DNA from: Climacteris rufus
Taxonomy: Eukaryota; Chordata; Aves; Passeriformes; Climacteridae
Reading direction: 5' to 3'
Length of the DNA stretch: 64,000 bases
Assembly: GCA_013398175.1 (NCBI GenBank)
Contig: VZRZ01006842.1
Coordinates: 1,389,498-1,453,497, forward strand
In this document: piece by piece, positions 46,902 to 60,300 of the stretch
Layout of the letters: the number at the start of each line of letters is the position of its first letter
Numbering within the stretch: the first letter of the stretch is position 1
Made by a program: the position numbers and the translations under genes
The notes under the pieces: model-generated
What the model saw: only the letters and a program-made list of their open reading frames with translations
What the model was told of the DNA's origin: nothing
Database searches by the model: none

Positions 46902-49900
46902 AACTGCCTTATCTCGACCCACTGATTCATCTTGTCCTTTCCCCTGTCCCTCTGGGGGAGGGAGCTATAGGGCAACTTGGTGGGCACCTGGCACCTAGCC
47001 AGAGTCGAACCATCACACCCAAGCACCTGAGGCTTTCACAGTCTTGGGCTGATTTTACTAAATTGTAAACACTTCTCCGTATAGAGCTTTATTTTTAAAG
47101 ATGAACATACAGTTCTTTTCCTGATTCCTGATTACAGTGTAAGCTTCCTAAATAGGAGAAGGAAATGCCCTGAAACACATTTCCAGAAAAATCTTCTGTT
47201 CTCTGGAATCAGGTTTTTAAATTTAAGGCTTTAAATAGATCTACAATCTGGACCTCTTACTAGAATGATTAATTTCAGTGCTTGTAATAGGATTATCTTA
47301 AAAGTAGCTAGACCAGGGTCATGAGGTTTATTTTATAAAGTCCATTCCCTTACAGGATTGTACAATTTACTGAGCCAGAGAAAGAGATTATTCCAACAGG
47401 CACTAAAGTATTTATATAGATGCTGGTGACAAAAGTATACATCAAACTAAAGATTCTCCCTCCCCAGAGCACTCACAATAAAAGGCAATATCCTGAAGCA
47501 AGTAGTTCTAGATGCCAAAATTACGTTTTAGCGTTGCTGTTTGCAATACACTCACTTTTAATGGTACCTCCCCAAATGAACACTTACATTTTACATGCAT
47601 GGTACAATCACAGATATAAAAAGTAAGCATTAGACTATTTTTTATGCTACAAAAAAAAAAGCTTGCCTGCTGTACCTAGAAGCTTGGGGGCTAGTTATTA
47701 CTGGATTTGAAAAAAAATATTAATCATAAGACAAAAATGAGCACTGTAAATGAAAGACCCTTTTCCTTACTCTATAAAGACATAAGAACAGCTAACTCAG
47801 ATGATTAACTTGGAGATGATTCTCTCCTCGTGATCTCTGGACTAAACCTACAGAGACATGTGAGCATCTCTTTGCCTTTGTACCACATATTAAAGGAGCA
47901 GCTGCATGGCAAAACCCAAGAGGGGCTAGTAGAAAGCATTGCCTCTCCTAACAAACACTTGGATTAGCAGTTTCCATGGTGTGATTAAGCTCTTTGGACT
48001 GAAAGGGCCTGGAGACATTGCTGCCTACAAAGGCAGTCTGTGTTGCATGTGGCAAAACACGTGACTGATCTGCCTGTAGCAACAGCATTTGACTTATCAG
48101 AGGTGTTCTCCCATTACCCTTGAAAACATCGCTTTCCTTCCCTTAGGAGCCAGAATCCATAGTCACTGTTAAATTGTTGAAAATATTAATGTTTGGCTCC
48201 TTTAAAATTACATGGATGTACTGCTATTGAGCTGCGCTCCCTCCATGACCTCTCATCTCTTCATTCTCCAACAATCAAGAAACTTGTATAACCATTATGT
48301 TTTGACTGTGCAAGTTTGCTAAATAACTTTTGCATGAATTGCACAAAAGTCACAGTGATTCTCACCATATTAAGTCTAAATAACATTTAAAATGTGTTTT
48401 TCTAATGATGAGATCACTTCAGTATCCATGATAAAGTAACTTCTAAGTATAGTCTTTTATAACTAAGTACACTGGAATAACCAAAGTCCATAATTGCAGA
48501 TTTAAAATTGGGGCGATATAATTACGTAGATAGTTAAAAAGTCATTCTGATAAACTTTAAAAAAGAAAGGCAAAACTTTAAACATCTAAACCACAATACT
48601 TTTTAAAGGACCTATATCCACCTCACAAAAATTACTTTGGATTAGAAGGCAAAATGGTCAAATACCAAGGATGTCCCTAATCATGCCAAAGCTTTGACAG
48701 TGATTTGGAGGTAGCCATTCCAGATCCTCAATCCTGTTCCTATTTGGAAATCAAGATATTTGTTGCTTAAATTGCCACTTGATTTGATTCATCTTTTTTT
48801 ACCTCTGTGTCTTCGATCCTTGTTACGAGATCCTTCATAAGCACACAGACCAGCTTCCATTAAAATCAAGGGAAATTAGCCCTTACTGGATTTTCCATTT
48901 TTGGATTCCTAGAGTCCACAGACACCTGTACATGCAGTAGGGCATGAAGAAATTCTAAACGGACAAGTCATGCATCCTAGTCACTGTTCCCATGCTTCAC
49001 CATGTCCAGTTTTAGTATCTTTGTTAGTACCAAGTCAATAAAATGCAAGCGCACAGTTTTACTTGAAAGGTAGGCCTTGGCTCCTGGGCTTCTCTCCAGC
49101 CCAGTTGCTATCAAAATCCAAGATACAGAATGTGCAAACCCATACCATGCTCTCATCTAAGCAAGAGGGGGCTCTCAATTTTGTCCAAGCCATTTAAACC
49201 AATTTAAACTTTTAAACTACAAGTAGCATGGCACCTAACTCATACCTAGACCTCTCTTACAAGCCAGAAAAGCATGCATTCCCAGACCTTTTAAATTATG
49301 GTCATTCAAACTGAGAGGCTCCTGAAAGGATATTTTCCCCACTCAGCTCCACACAGAAAAGCTATTGTATTGTTTAACATCTCCACAGTTCCAGGGCTCC
49401 ATGGGCAGGTAGAAAGCCAGCATGCCGCTCTTTTCTCACATGCCTCATGAGATGCTTAAAAAGAGCTTCTCTCTTGAGATAAAAGACTAGTTAACATCAA
49501 AAGAAGTTAAATCCCAGTAGCGCAAAGATAGGCAACTGAGTCCCTGAAAAAAATTACATGATGCCTTGTTCTGGTATTTCCCATTGCTAATGCAGGTGAC
49601 TTCCATCTCACTGTGCTGATTTTGGAGACCCTTAATTTTAGGTTCTGAGCTCTGGGACAACTTCTGAAGCTCTCCTGAAGTGCTAAGAGAACAGGTACTG
49701 CAGTACTGGTTCCTGAGATTCTCAAATGCCTTTTCCCAAGGGACATAGGAATCACTGAAAAAGCTTTCATAGTGTAGTGATTAACTGAAAAAAAGCTGTG
49801 TATGAATTAGGTGTTTTACTTGAAAGGTGTGCTGCAGTGCTTTCAAAAAACGGTAAATAAATGCATAAGGAACACAAATTTAACTGATAATGCCAATTTA

Positions 49901-50251
49901 TTATTTAAAATAATTTAGAGGAAAGTGCTATATATGGCTTTTCTTTTATCCCTATACCTTTTTGCTGGCACATTCCTTCACTATCTCCTTGTGGATTTCT
50001 TTTTTCTCCAAATCCATTTCTGTTAACAGAAAATGTCAGTTATCCATTTCTCACTGATGAATCAAAGCTTCATAAGTACTTCACATTTTATCATTTCCCT
50101 CTTGAAGCAGTCACACTCATCTAATGTAGCACAGGGCTGGCACCTAGGTGCTAATGAAGCCATGCACACGTGATAATTAACAAGATTCCTGTTAAATATT
50201 TATAAAGGCTGAGAAATTGAATGCAAAGGAAAGACAAAACACTGACATTAC

Positions 50252-50385
50252 CTGAATTTGCTCAAATGGTACTTCAAAGCTGAAAGATTCGTTGTAATAG
50301 GGATTCAGAGTGTTCTTTTTAATTGTAGTCTTTTTCTTCTTCAGCCTCTTACCATTCTGCATCAGATGGATCTTCACATAGGGAT
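50252..50385 (-). CDS. SYT1: SYT1 coding exon (second from last, C2B polybasic strand)
   Basis: This 134-bp exon has minus-strand acceptor GCTTAG and donor GTAATG. The first two bases AT complete the Asp310 codon (a C2B calcium ligand) whose first base comes from an exon outside the window; 44 codons follow. They read PYVKIHLMQNGKRLKKKKTT and continue to NPYYNESFSFEVPFEQIQ, covering human residues 311-354. KRLKKKK is the polybasic strand that binds PI(4,5)P2, the t-SNAREs and AP-2, and is intact. The exon joins the terminal exon in phase 0 to give EQIQ-KVQI, as in mammals. Confidence 0.99.
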
Positions 50386-53300
50386 CTAAGCATTCAAGAG
50401 AAGAAGTAGAGCTAAGAAGGATAGTTCAGTGTATTTTGTACAGATTTAAATCCCATACATGTAAGAGTAGATTAAAAAAAAAACAAACACCATTTACAGC
50501 TTGTATTTGAGTAAAGTCTTAATTTCTACTATGGAAAAACTCCTGTATGATTGTGAAGTACTCCTGATGGAAAAAGATACAACATATTTATTGCATTATT
50601 TCCTTAACATCATGAATGAGGGGCAAATGCCAGCCAACTTTGTTCCATAGCTCATTAACCATCCTGCAAGCATTTCTTAGTTTGTGGGGTGAATTTCCCA
50701 AGACTGGTGAGTGCTACCAAATGCACACACAGCATGTACAGGGCCAGGGTGGCTGGATGCTCTGCAACCACTTGGCAGCTATTCCCATCGCTCCTCAGGC
50801 AGGTGCTGCACTGTGGTTTTCCTGTCCTCCGAGCTCCCTAGTGAGCTGTGACTGACACAGCATAGGGTCTAGCACTGCCTGGCAGGAACTTTGCCCCTTC
50901 AATACCAGTCCTCTGCCTCAGTGCTATGTGCAGAGTCCAGTGGAGGCCACGGTATAAATTACAAGTGAGCATTGCCACTCTCTATTGAATTCCCATTGTT
51001 ATTTCAAATGACTTCTGGTGGTGAAGTAACAGAACTCATTTGGTAGCTAATTAGGTATTCCTTATGCAAGTAAAACTTTCATGAACATTACAGTGGTGAT
51101 GAGGCATCTCGGTGATTGTAATTTCAATGGAAATTTTGCCTGTTTAGAAGAATAGCACTGTGAGTCCTTAATCTGTTACACGAGCCATGTTCCTGTTTGG
51201 AGAGTGAACTAGCATTCTTTCATGGAGGTGGTAATTAGCAGTACCTTCACTGAGCTCAGCTATTTTTCTGTTTAGGCTTACCATGAAGCACCATATGAAG
51301 CACCTCAAACTCATCCTTTTCAACAACCTGTATGGTACTGTCACCAAAATTTGGGTAGGTGTCTCTTTGGCTTTAGGCAAGCCTTCCCTCGAGTGAGCTG
51401 GTAGGAGCTATATAAAATGCCTGCCAGACATAAGTCACCTGCAGCATAAATATGAGAGCCAGAATAGTGCAAACTATCAAAGGAGATGGCTTCTCCTTTC
51501 CCTCTTGAGAAAAGGCTGGGGCTTTTCAGAATGACAAATGAACACTGCACTTACTATGAGCAAACCATGCTTTATGGTTCTGCAATGAAATTAATGTTTA
51601 GAAGAGTAACTGCACTCTTCTACAGTCAAAATACGCCTTTCTGTGGAAGACCTGGATGTTCAGGACAGTTAAGTTACTGGAGTGACTTGATCACAGTCTA
51701 CAATTCCCCTGAAGGGAGCATAATTTTGGTAGTGGATTCCTCAAGACAGCAGACAAGGGTATAAAAAGATCCAATGGCTGTGAGAAATTCTAACTTAAAA
51801 ATAGGCACATATTTTAGTAGTAAAGACTGATAGAGCTGGAGTAGCTTCTCCAGTGGTGAACTCTCTGTTACAGAGGGTTAAGACTTCTCCCTCAAAAGAC
51901 TCAAAGTTCAAACATAAATCTGGGTAGGTTTATGCTTCAGGCAAGATGGGATTGTAAGGGTTCCTTGTGGCTGCACAATGTATGAATTAAGGAGTATCAT
52001 GTGAAGAGCAAAATGCTAGCAAAAAGCCAACAGAGGTTTATTTCTTATTTAACGGTGAATTCAGCATCGCTGCATACCAGGTCTTGAAGATGGAAAGCAG
52101 GCAAATCCCAACTCTTTCAACATTAGTTGGTACTTGAAAAAAGCTTATCACTTTTCCTGAGGCTCCATGTGAAATGCAAAATTGTGTTAACTTGAAAATG
52201 ATGGTTTAGGTATAGCTAATATATACTAAGAAAGTTTAGTAGGCAGTGGTAGAGTGTTAAAATATGAAAATGAGATAAGATGCTGTTAAAATATAATTTG
52301 AGTTACTAGACTGGAAGGCTAAACAGTACATTAATACTTTATCATTAAGGGTATTAGAATGGAATAATTTATTAAAATAAATGCAGATGATAAAAGCCAA
52401 TCCTTTGCTGATCTGTGCCTCTGCACAGACAATAATCACAGATTTGAAGATTATTCATTTCTCCATAAGTAACTGTACAGTAATGATTTATAAAGTAATG
52501 CAGAAATATCAGTGTATGTGAATCCTTGTACATCTATGTGTACATTCAGTTGGAATTATTCAGTTCTATTGACTTTCTATAGTTTCTATCTTCATGCTCG
52601 TATTAGAGCAAAACCTGACCTGGATAACTCATGGCTGTGGGACAAGATCCATAAGATACATTTCTGTGGTTTCTTTTTCATATCCTGATCAGTTTCTTCT
52701 ATTTGTCATTCTGGGGATTTGAGTTAGGCTCAGTCAAATGCAAGTTGTGTAGTTGAAAAAACCAAGTGGTGTCACTGTAGTGCAGACCTGTGAGTGGCAG
52801 AGGTACCAAATGGAGCACAGAATGGGTCATAACATTATAAAATATCCCAACTGTCTTTCATCTGAGGGTAAAATTGTCATGCTAATCCAAATACAAATTG
52901 GATATCACTTAACTGAAGCCATATTCCTTTTCTTGTTTTACAGGAAAGTATTAAATAAGTTTGCTCATCACAAACATTTAAAATCAGAACAGAGTGTCCA
53001 GCAAAAGTAAGTGGATGGGCCATTAGAGATTTTGGCTGAGTTTATCCTCATTAGATAGTATATCCACTTCCTATTTTTGAAAGTATCCCGATCCTAACTA
53101 ATTCTCCCCTCGCCTCATTCTTCTGTGTCCCATACATGAGCCCCTCCACCACTGCACTGTCTTCAGTTACATTCTGCCATATTCCACGACATTATCTCTA
53201 ACTCCCTCAGTTCCCCAGTAATCTATTTGCTTGCACTCTATGCAGAAAACCTGATATCTAAGCACAGACTTTCTTGTGACTTCATGAATAAATCTCTGAA

Positions 53301-56300
53301 AAGGACAGATTCTCTTCCACTAAATAACAGAAGCTGAAGTGCTTGGAATCAATTACTGGAAGAAGGGATGATAATCAAAAGAAAGCAGAACCTCTCAGAA
53401 GTGCCAGTCTCCAGTGATTTTTGTGAGATGAGGTTTCGTGCTAATGGAAACTTCTCTCTACTTGCAATATAACCTCAGTGCTGGCACCATTACTCACGCT
53501 GAGTAATACTTTAACATGTAAATAGTCCCACTGAATAACAGACTAGTAAGGATGACAGAACTGATATTACAGCCCTGCAATGATAATTTGTGTGTTAAGT
53601 GCCTAGCCTGGTCATAAAGGGCAGAATTCTTTTGACCAAGTAGAAACATCTACATCTGATGCCAGTGAAAATAAATAAACTTTCTCTTTATGTACTCTGG
53701 ATAGTTACCTCATTCCAGAGTAAACATCTATCTTTAGTCAAATAAACTGCATCCCAAAATATTAATTTCTCTCCATGGGTAAAGATCACTGTTTTCTCAA
53801 CCAGTTTTATTCAAGTAAACAAAGATCTAAAACCACATTACATCCACAGGTAACTGTGGATGGACCACACCTATTTATCTGAAAGAAAAGATGTTGCATC
53901 CAGATGTCCCTCTGCTGAAGAGGACAGAATGGCTGTGTGTCTCTTGCTTCATAATTAATTTTAACCAGTGTGTGGGATTAAATAAAATCGTGCCATTTAT
54001 TTCCTCATTAACGGTCTACCCAGGAATGATAAAAAGAAGTAAAATTCATAACTAATTGTGCATGGTAGATTTTACAGTAATGTCTCGATGGAAGCTAGTT
54101 GAACTGCTTTTGAAGCACTGTGGGACTAGTTGACACATTTTGTTTTCCTGAAATTTGTGGTAAGATGCTAATACATTATTTAAGAAGTAATTGAAATGGT
54201 ACATAATATCAAGACTTCTACAGTAATCTGGACCACGAGGCATATATATACACAACTGGAACCCTCTTAAGATATTGACTGGTTACAGACATGTTGTAGA
54301 CAAGATGCACTCAATTGTTAGAGATTTTACGAAAGCAAAAGTATTTTTTATAATGGAAAAAATACAACTCAAAAGAAGAAAACTGTGCCAGAAGACAATA
54401 TGTGACAAAAAGAACTTGATAATGACTGCTTTTCAGCAGATTTGAAAAGGGAGAATTTGTTACAGGGATCAGTAGCTAATGACAAATCATCTTCCACATG
54501 GGTAGGAGAGAATTCAGCACACAAATTTCCATTTCTGTGGATCTTCAGAAAAAAAGCATCAACAACATATTTGGCTTGGAATGGTTTTACTATGATGGTT
54601 TATTCTGAATGCAAGCAGAAGGACAGTGCCCATCTGAAATAATTTTAAGGCTTCTGTAATCTAATGAAAATATGAAAAGAAAAGCACCTATAAGTTGATA
54701 AATATGAAAAATGGCACAGGGATAACACTGGAATTGATTGGATATGCAATTACAGTCCTGAAGCTGTGGGAGCTTAATGTTTAAAAAAAAAATCCCATGG
54801 AGTTCTGTGCAGTAGGCTCAGAGAAAACCCTCTACAAGCCTTGAGTAAGCCTAACATGATTAACAGGAAAAAAATTGAGCCAGAACAAACTAGTCATAGA
54901 TACAGCTGAATAGTTTTCTATGACAAAACACTGTAATAAGATGTTCTCAACTATAATGTAGAAATGGAGAAGAAATACAGTGCCAGAACTGCCTCCAGCT
55001 GTATTTTTGTCTTCCAAATGTTCAGGATAACTGGGTGCTCATTAGCACGTGTTTTTTCCCTATCAGAAGAAAATTTATGCGAAACCCATGCCAAAGCACA
55101 ACATCACTGACATTTAGAGCAAAGGTGTCAGCAGACAGTAGAATTTCCATTCCAGGAAGCAGAATGAATTCCTGAAGAGCCTGGAAATTGATTAAAGAAG
55201 TAAAGAAAATGGGGTTTGGAAATGCGGCTTTACAAACACCTATGCAAATGCAGTTAGGACAGAGGTGACTTGCAGGGTGGATCGTTAGTTCCAGGCTAAA
55301 GAGCCATAATCATTCTTATCCTGCAACAGAACAGCAGGGTAGAAAGCCCAGCGAAGACCAAGCCAGGGGCTTAGACCAGAGCTGGAGCAGGGCTGGATTC
55401 CATACTGCACCCTTAGCCTGTTCCCATCCTGTGCAAACTGGCTCCAGATGAATCTCTCTAGGCAGGCAGCGGGGAGAACAGCCATTTAATACAGCAAACA
55501 ACTTCATTTTTCAGAGAGACTGTGCCCAGCATGAGGGCCGGCAGCACCGGCAATACCTGCGTGCCTTTGGAAAGAAACAGCAGCATAGGCCAGAGCTGTG
55601 CTATGGAAAGCAGCAGGGCTGTAAGAGCAAAGCAAAACAGGAAGATCTTTCCTGGGAGTTTCCACAGATTTGCTAATTCTTCCCAAGAATCATGGGACAT
55701 GCTCCCTCTGTGGCCATATAAAACCTTCCTCCTGAGGGAGAGGGACAATTCACATGATGCCTGTGGCATCCAAGCCATGAATAATTTCCCCTGCATTTTT
55801 TTCTTCTGTTTACTGATGTTTGGATGAAAGGGGATAAATCAAGTCTCTGAAACAATGAGCTTAGAGTGATACTGTGCCTCAATTTTCTCAACTACCATTT
55901 TTTCAGATTAATGGAAAACTTTGAATGGGAAGGAAAGCCAGAGGGGGGAAAAGCAATTATATGGTACAATGACTAAGAAGAAGCATAAGTGCTATGGTAC
56001 CTTCTAGACTTTATAAAAGTTATAGTCTGTATTCACTGACACAAGCTGTTGGGCCTTCTACCTTCCTCCACAAATGAGCACATTAAAGCCAGGACATTAT
56101 TTTTAAGGAACAGCTGATGTCTCAAGAGAAATATTGGAAAACACTCTCAACATTAGAAATAATTCTCTTGGCATAAAGTTTGAGTTTTTTTTCTTACCAG
56201 AGTTCCTTAAAAACAGGACTTTTTTTTAAAGTTTATTTTCTTCATAATGTCCAATCCTCAGCTAATGCTGATATTTTGCTACTCTCATTGTACTTTCCAT

Positions 56301-57230
56301 AACCCCACCAGGCTGCAGCTTACTTGATGTTATGGGCCAAGTCTTTAGCAGTAGCCAGTACTTGAGAGAGAGGTGAGTAGCAAGAAGTATTTGCTGTAGG
56401 TTCCTGTGCAGTGCCTATGCCAGTCCTGACCCCAGCAAAATACATTTTAAAATCCCTTTTACTAAGGGGGCTGAGGATTGAGTGGTGTGCCTGGGAGACT
56501 CTCCCAACACCACCCAGTAGGGTACTGGCTGGGAATGGAGTTAAGAAGTTGCAAGCAGATGGGCTGTCAGAATGGCCATGACAGCTGTGAACAGTTAGTT
56601 AAAAAGACTCATATCACACTTTCCAGTGTCTGTCTATGCCATGGGTGGATGCTGCAGACACAGTGCACATGCACACATGCAAAGCACGTGCCCATCAGGG
56701 TCTTTTGGGCTTGTATTATATGTCAGAGTGTAACAAGTTAGATGAGTGGATTACATATTTCCATCAGCATCTTTTAAAGCAGATGCTGTACGGCTGGGTA
56801 ATTTATAAATGAAAGCATTTGTAATTTCACATTCAATAACATTAGACAGTTTCTCATAGGAATATTGGAGTCCAGAAATCCATTTATAGTGGGGAAGAAG
56901 AGGTTGGTATTTATAAAAACTAACAATAGCCTGCCTAGAATGAAAAGAGTTAGAGTGTAGCAAAGAAGTCTCAAAATGACAACTCTTCAGTGATGTGAAG
57001 TTATAGGAATGTCAAGTTGCAACTGAAATGCTGAATTCAGAGAACGAGGGAGCTTTGGGAAGAAGAAGGTGCTGTAAAACTGACAGTCACCAATGATTCC
57101 CTCACCCAAGAATCCCAAACTGAGGTTGCTGAACATGTAGAGCTGAGTGGAAACAGAAATGTTCATCCACAGTTCTTCCAAACTGGAACATAACAACAAA
57201 TGTTAGAGTGACAGATAGGGAAGGTAGGAG

Positions 57231-57371
57231 TAAATAAAAAAGAAAAGAAAAAAAGAAAACCCAAAAACCAACCAACCAACCAACCCCCATAACAAACAAA
57301 CCGAAAACAAAAAATACAAAAAAAACCCCAAACAAACAAACAAACAAACCCCCCAAAAAACCAAAACAAAA
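57231..57371. repeat. A/C-rich low-complexity block with (CCAA)n and (CAAA)n
   Basis: About 140 bp is almost only A and C on the + strand, including a run of CCAA units at about 57267-57284 and CAAA units at about 57330-57349. The complementary strand is T/G-rich, with several short G runs, and is the transcribed-sense strand of SYT1. Frames such as 57102-57356 (-) are an artefact of this composition. Confidence 0.85.
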
Positions 57372-60300
57372 GTCTTATTTAAAATGGGTACAAATTACTG
57401 CTTACAAGCTTATGATTAAGTTTATTGCCAGAGCAAGGACAGCTGATCTGTCTGTTGTATCCAAGTGGTTCATTTCAGCACAGTTACACACAGGCAAAAC
57501 AAATAGTTTTATAAAGTACAATAAATGTGGGTTGAACCAACAGGAAAATGCACCTTGAATTTTGGCTGTGGGTAAACACAGAATACTCTTGTGGAAAAGC
57601 AAAGCTACTCAACCAAGCATCTTGTAAATGTGATTACATGGGAACTGTGTGCATCAAAGCAGTAAACCTTGTTCCCCGGTATTTGCACCAAAAGGGGCGG
57701 AACAGACTGCTCATGAAGCTTGAACGTAGCGAGGTGGGGGAGAGACAGCATGGCATTTTAAATCTTTAACATACTGGAGAAGGGCACCTGCAGTGCTAGA
57801 TAACAAATAAAGAAATAAAAATGCATATGGTATTATCATGCTTGTATACAAGCAGAAAGAATACAATAGCAACTAAGATAAAGGAGGCATTTATATCAAA
57901 AGGGTGGAAAGGTATGAATTCGAGTTGCTGATATAGGCAGACTCTCCAGGACAGGAATCCAGACTGAAACCAAAGCAAACTGGCAATACCTCAGGCAACA
58001 AATTCCGACAGAATGCTGAGTTAGAATTTAGGTAATGCCTTTTGATGATGTAGAGGAAAAAAAAAAGAATTTTTTATTTATTAAATTGGTGGCAGTTATA
58101 TCCAGAAGATAATATATAGAGGCTTAGAGAGATTCAAAAGACTGTCCTCGAACGAACTGGGGAGGAGGGAATGGGGAATACATATGGACTGAGGAATAAC
58201 AGGCAGAAGAGTGAAGAGAGAAGCAGCAGCACAGAATGCAGAACACCCCAAACAACCAAAGATTAAAGAGCAGTTCTCGTGGGATGTTTTAGCTTAAAAG
58301 AACAGGAGCTGGGTACATAATGCTGTACTGCACTGGACTGTCAGTGAGTGCCTTGAAGCCCTCGAGAGCTGAGCTGGTTCAGGGGCAGAACTGCCCCACC
58401 TCCCTGAGGCACATGCTGCTGAGTGGAGGCCACAATCCAAACACTAGGCTGGAGAAGCAAGCACATTGGGTGCATCAGGTGGTAAATGCTGGGGTTTGGA
58501 AGGGCAGACACCTGGGTGGAGATCTGCCTCAGAATACCTGGATAAAGTGTGATGGACAGGAATTACAAGTCACGTTTTCAAGCGTCCACTATTTTCCTAC
58601 ATCTGTGCCAGGTTAGGGATTGTTTTGGTTCATTTATTTTATTTTAGAAAATGAAGCAATTAAGCAATTAAGCACAGGGTTTTGCCAAGAGGTTAAACTG
58701 CTTATTGCTGATTTAGGATATGTTCTTCAAAGCTCTCTGTGTGCTGATGGAATCTGAATCTACATTTCCCACCTCTGGAGAGAGCAAGACAAGGTTGTAA
58801 AATGTATGAAACAGGTTCTCAGTCTGCTCTGCTGAGTAGTGCACTGTACTTTTTTGTGCTCCTTTCAATTACTCAGTGAAGACTGGTGCCAGGTCCAGGT
58901 TCAGAGTGCCCTCATCCACCCTGCCTGTGTGATCATCATATCCGGCCCTCTGCTCCTGTGGATATTTACTGCATAAAGCTATTTGCCTATATCCTGGATG
59001 ACGGTGGAAACACATCAGCTTTAGGAATCCCAGTAGGTGATGCTGCTGAATGGTCATGTCAACATCAAGATTTTAGGAGACTTGAATGAAAGAAATCCGG
59101 GGGATTGAAAAAAGCTGTGGTTAGTCAAGAATTTCTATCTGCATGATGATATTTCTCTATGCTTCCAGACTTGAACAGGTAGGAAGGAAAATTCCTGTGC
59201 CATATAAAGAGAGACAAGAGTGAGGACAGGCATTGAAAAACAACTGGAAGAAAGCAAAAACACCAAAACAAAACATGTCATGAAAGGCTGGACCAAGAGA
59301 GAGAACTGACTGAAAGAAAGTAATGCTAGCCAAAAACAAGTATACATGACACCTATTAAAAAAGAATATTTTGACATGGCAGAACAATGAGACACCTTTA
59401 TTTAGGACAAATGTTACAGAGACTTAGTGCATAGGGAACAACCTTCCATGTCCATTTATTTTCTCTGAAAACAGGTGACACTTTTTTTCCTTTCATAAAA
59501 TTCTGACTGATAACAAACATACTCCTGTTTTAGTTGTTTTCCTACTCCCAAAACACCACCCATCACAAAGACCCCAAACCCAGCAGCTGTGAGGCCAAAT
59601 AAGCCTTAATCTCAAACTGCATTAAGGACAGATAGGCATTCCAGTATTACTGGGTAATAAAGGAAACCACACCAAAGTCAGTGGCAGTATTCACTCCAAG
59701 GAATTCCTCAACCCTGAAACACAGAGAAAGCCTATTAAAAACAAAGATTGGTCTAACCAGTGTATTAGCAATTTACTGTAGCAAGAATATACATTTTGTA
59801 GTCCCAACTCTTCATGTGAACACTGCCGCAGTAAGGTTTTATAGCTTGACTGCACGTCAGCATGACACTACTGTGTTGTAATTGTCTTTAGATGGAAAAA
59901 GGTGAATATACATTGCTTAAAGGTAATCTCTGTTCTCTTCCAGAGAGGGTTAGTAGCAACACACTCAAAAACCAGACAGAGTCACTTATAAAGGCTGCCT
60001 CAGATCAAAACCACTGAACTACCATATTGTTTACACATGAAAATTTTCTTCAAATGCAGCAAACCCAGTTATGTCTTGTATTCCATCCATACCCTTACAG
60101 TCCAAAATAACATTAGGTGAGTTGGGAGGAGAAGCAGAGGATAGAAAAAATAGAAAAGCTAAGTAGCAGGGTGTTTTATCTACATATGATCAAATGGGTA
60201 GGAAACACCCAATTACCTTAGCTCATACAAATGAGTCACCAGAAAAATGCAAACCAATGTACCGCAAAACAATTCTGATGCTTTTAATAAAAACCTAGCG

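Larger units (their letters stand above)
46484..47017 (+). mobile_element. Solo LTR of an endogenous retrovirus (534 bp)
   Basis: The element begins TGTATTGGTT and ends AACCATCACA, which are imperfect terminal inverted repeats matching at 8 of 10 bases with TG...CA ends. It is flanked by a perfect 5-bp direct repeat CCCAA at 46479-46483 and 47018-47022. Inside, in + orientation, are a palindromic CRE (TGACGTCA, 46688-46695), a TATA box (TATAAAA, 46703-46709) and a poly(A) signal AATAAA (46896-46901), so U3, R and U5 can be placed. The 3' part with GTGGGCACCTGGCACC resembles LTRs common in bird genomes. No internal viral sequence flanks it, so it is a solo LTR left by recombination. The 5-bp duplication suits an ERVL-like class; the family name needs a library search. 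It is antisense to SYT1. Confidence 0.92.
45506..50251 (-). other. SYT1: SYT1 last intron (4,746 bp)
   Basis: The minus-strand donor GTAATG is at 50251-50246 and the acceptor TTACAG ends at 45506. It contains two long alternating purine-pyrimidine tracts at 46011-46093 and a complete solo LTR at 46484-47017 in the opposite orientation to the gene. The remaining approximately 3 kb is unique AT-rich sequence with no other element recognised. Confidence 0.95.

Noticed and set aside
57102..57369. Hydrophobic minus-strand frames that look like membrane proteins
   Set aside because: The F, G, V and W-rich translation is a by-product of the A/C-rich low-complexity block.
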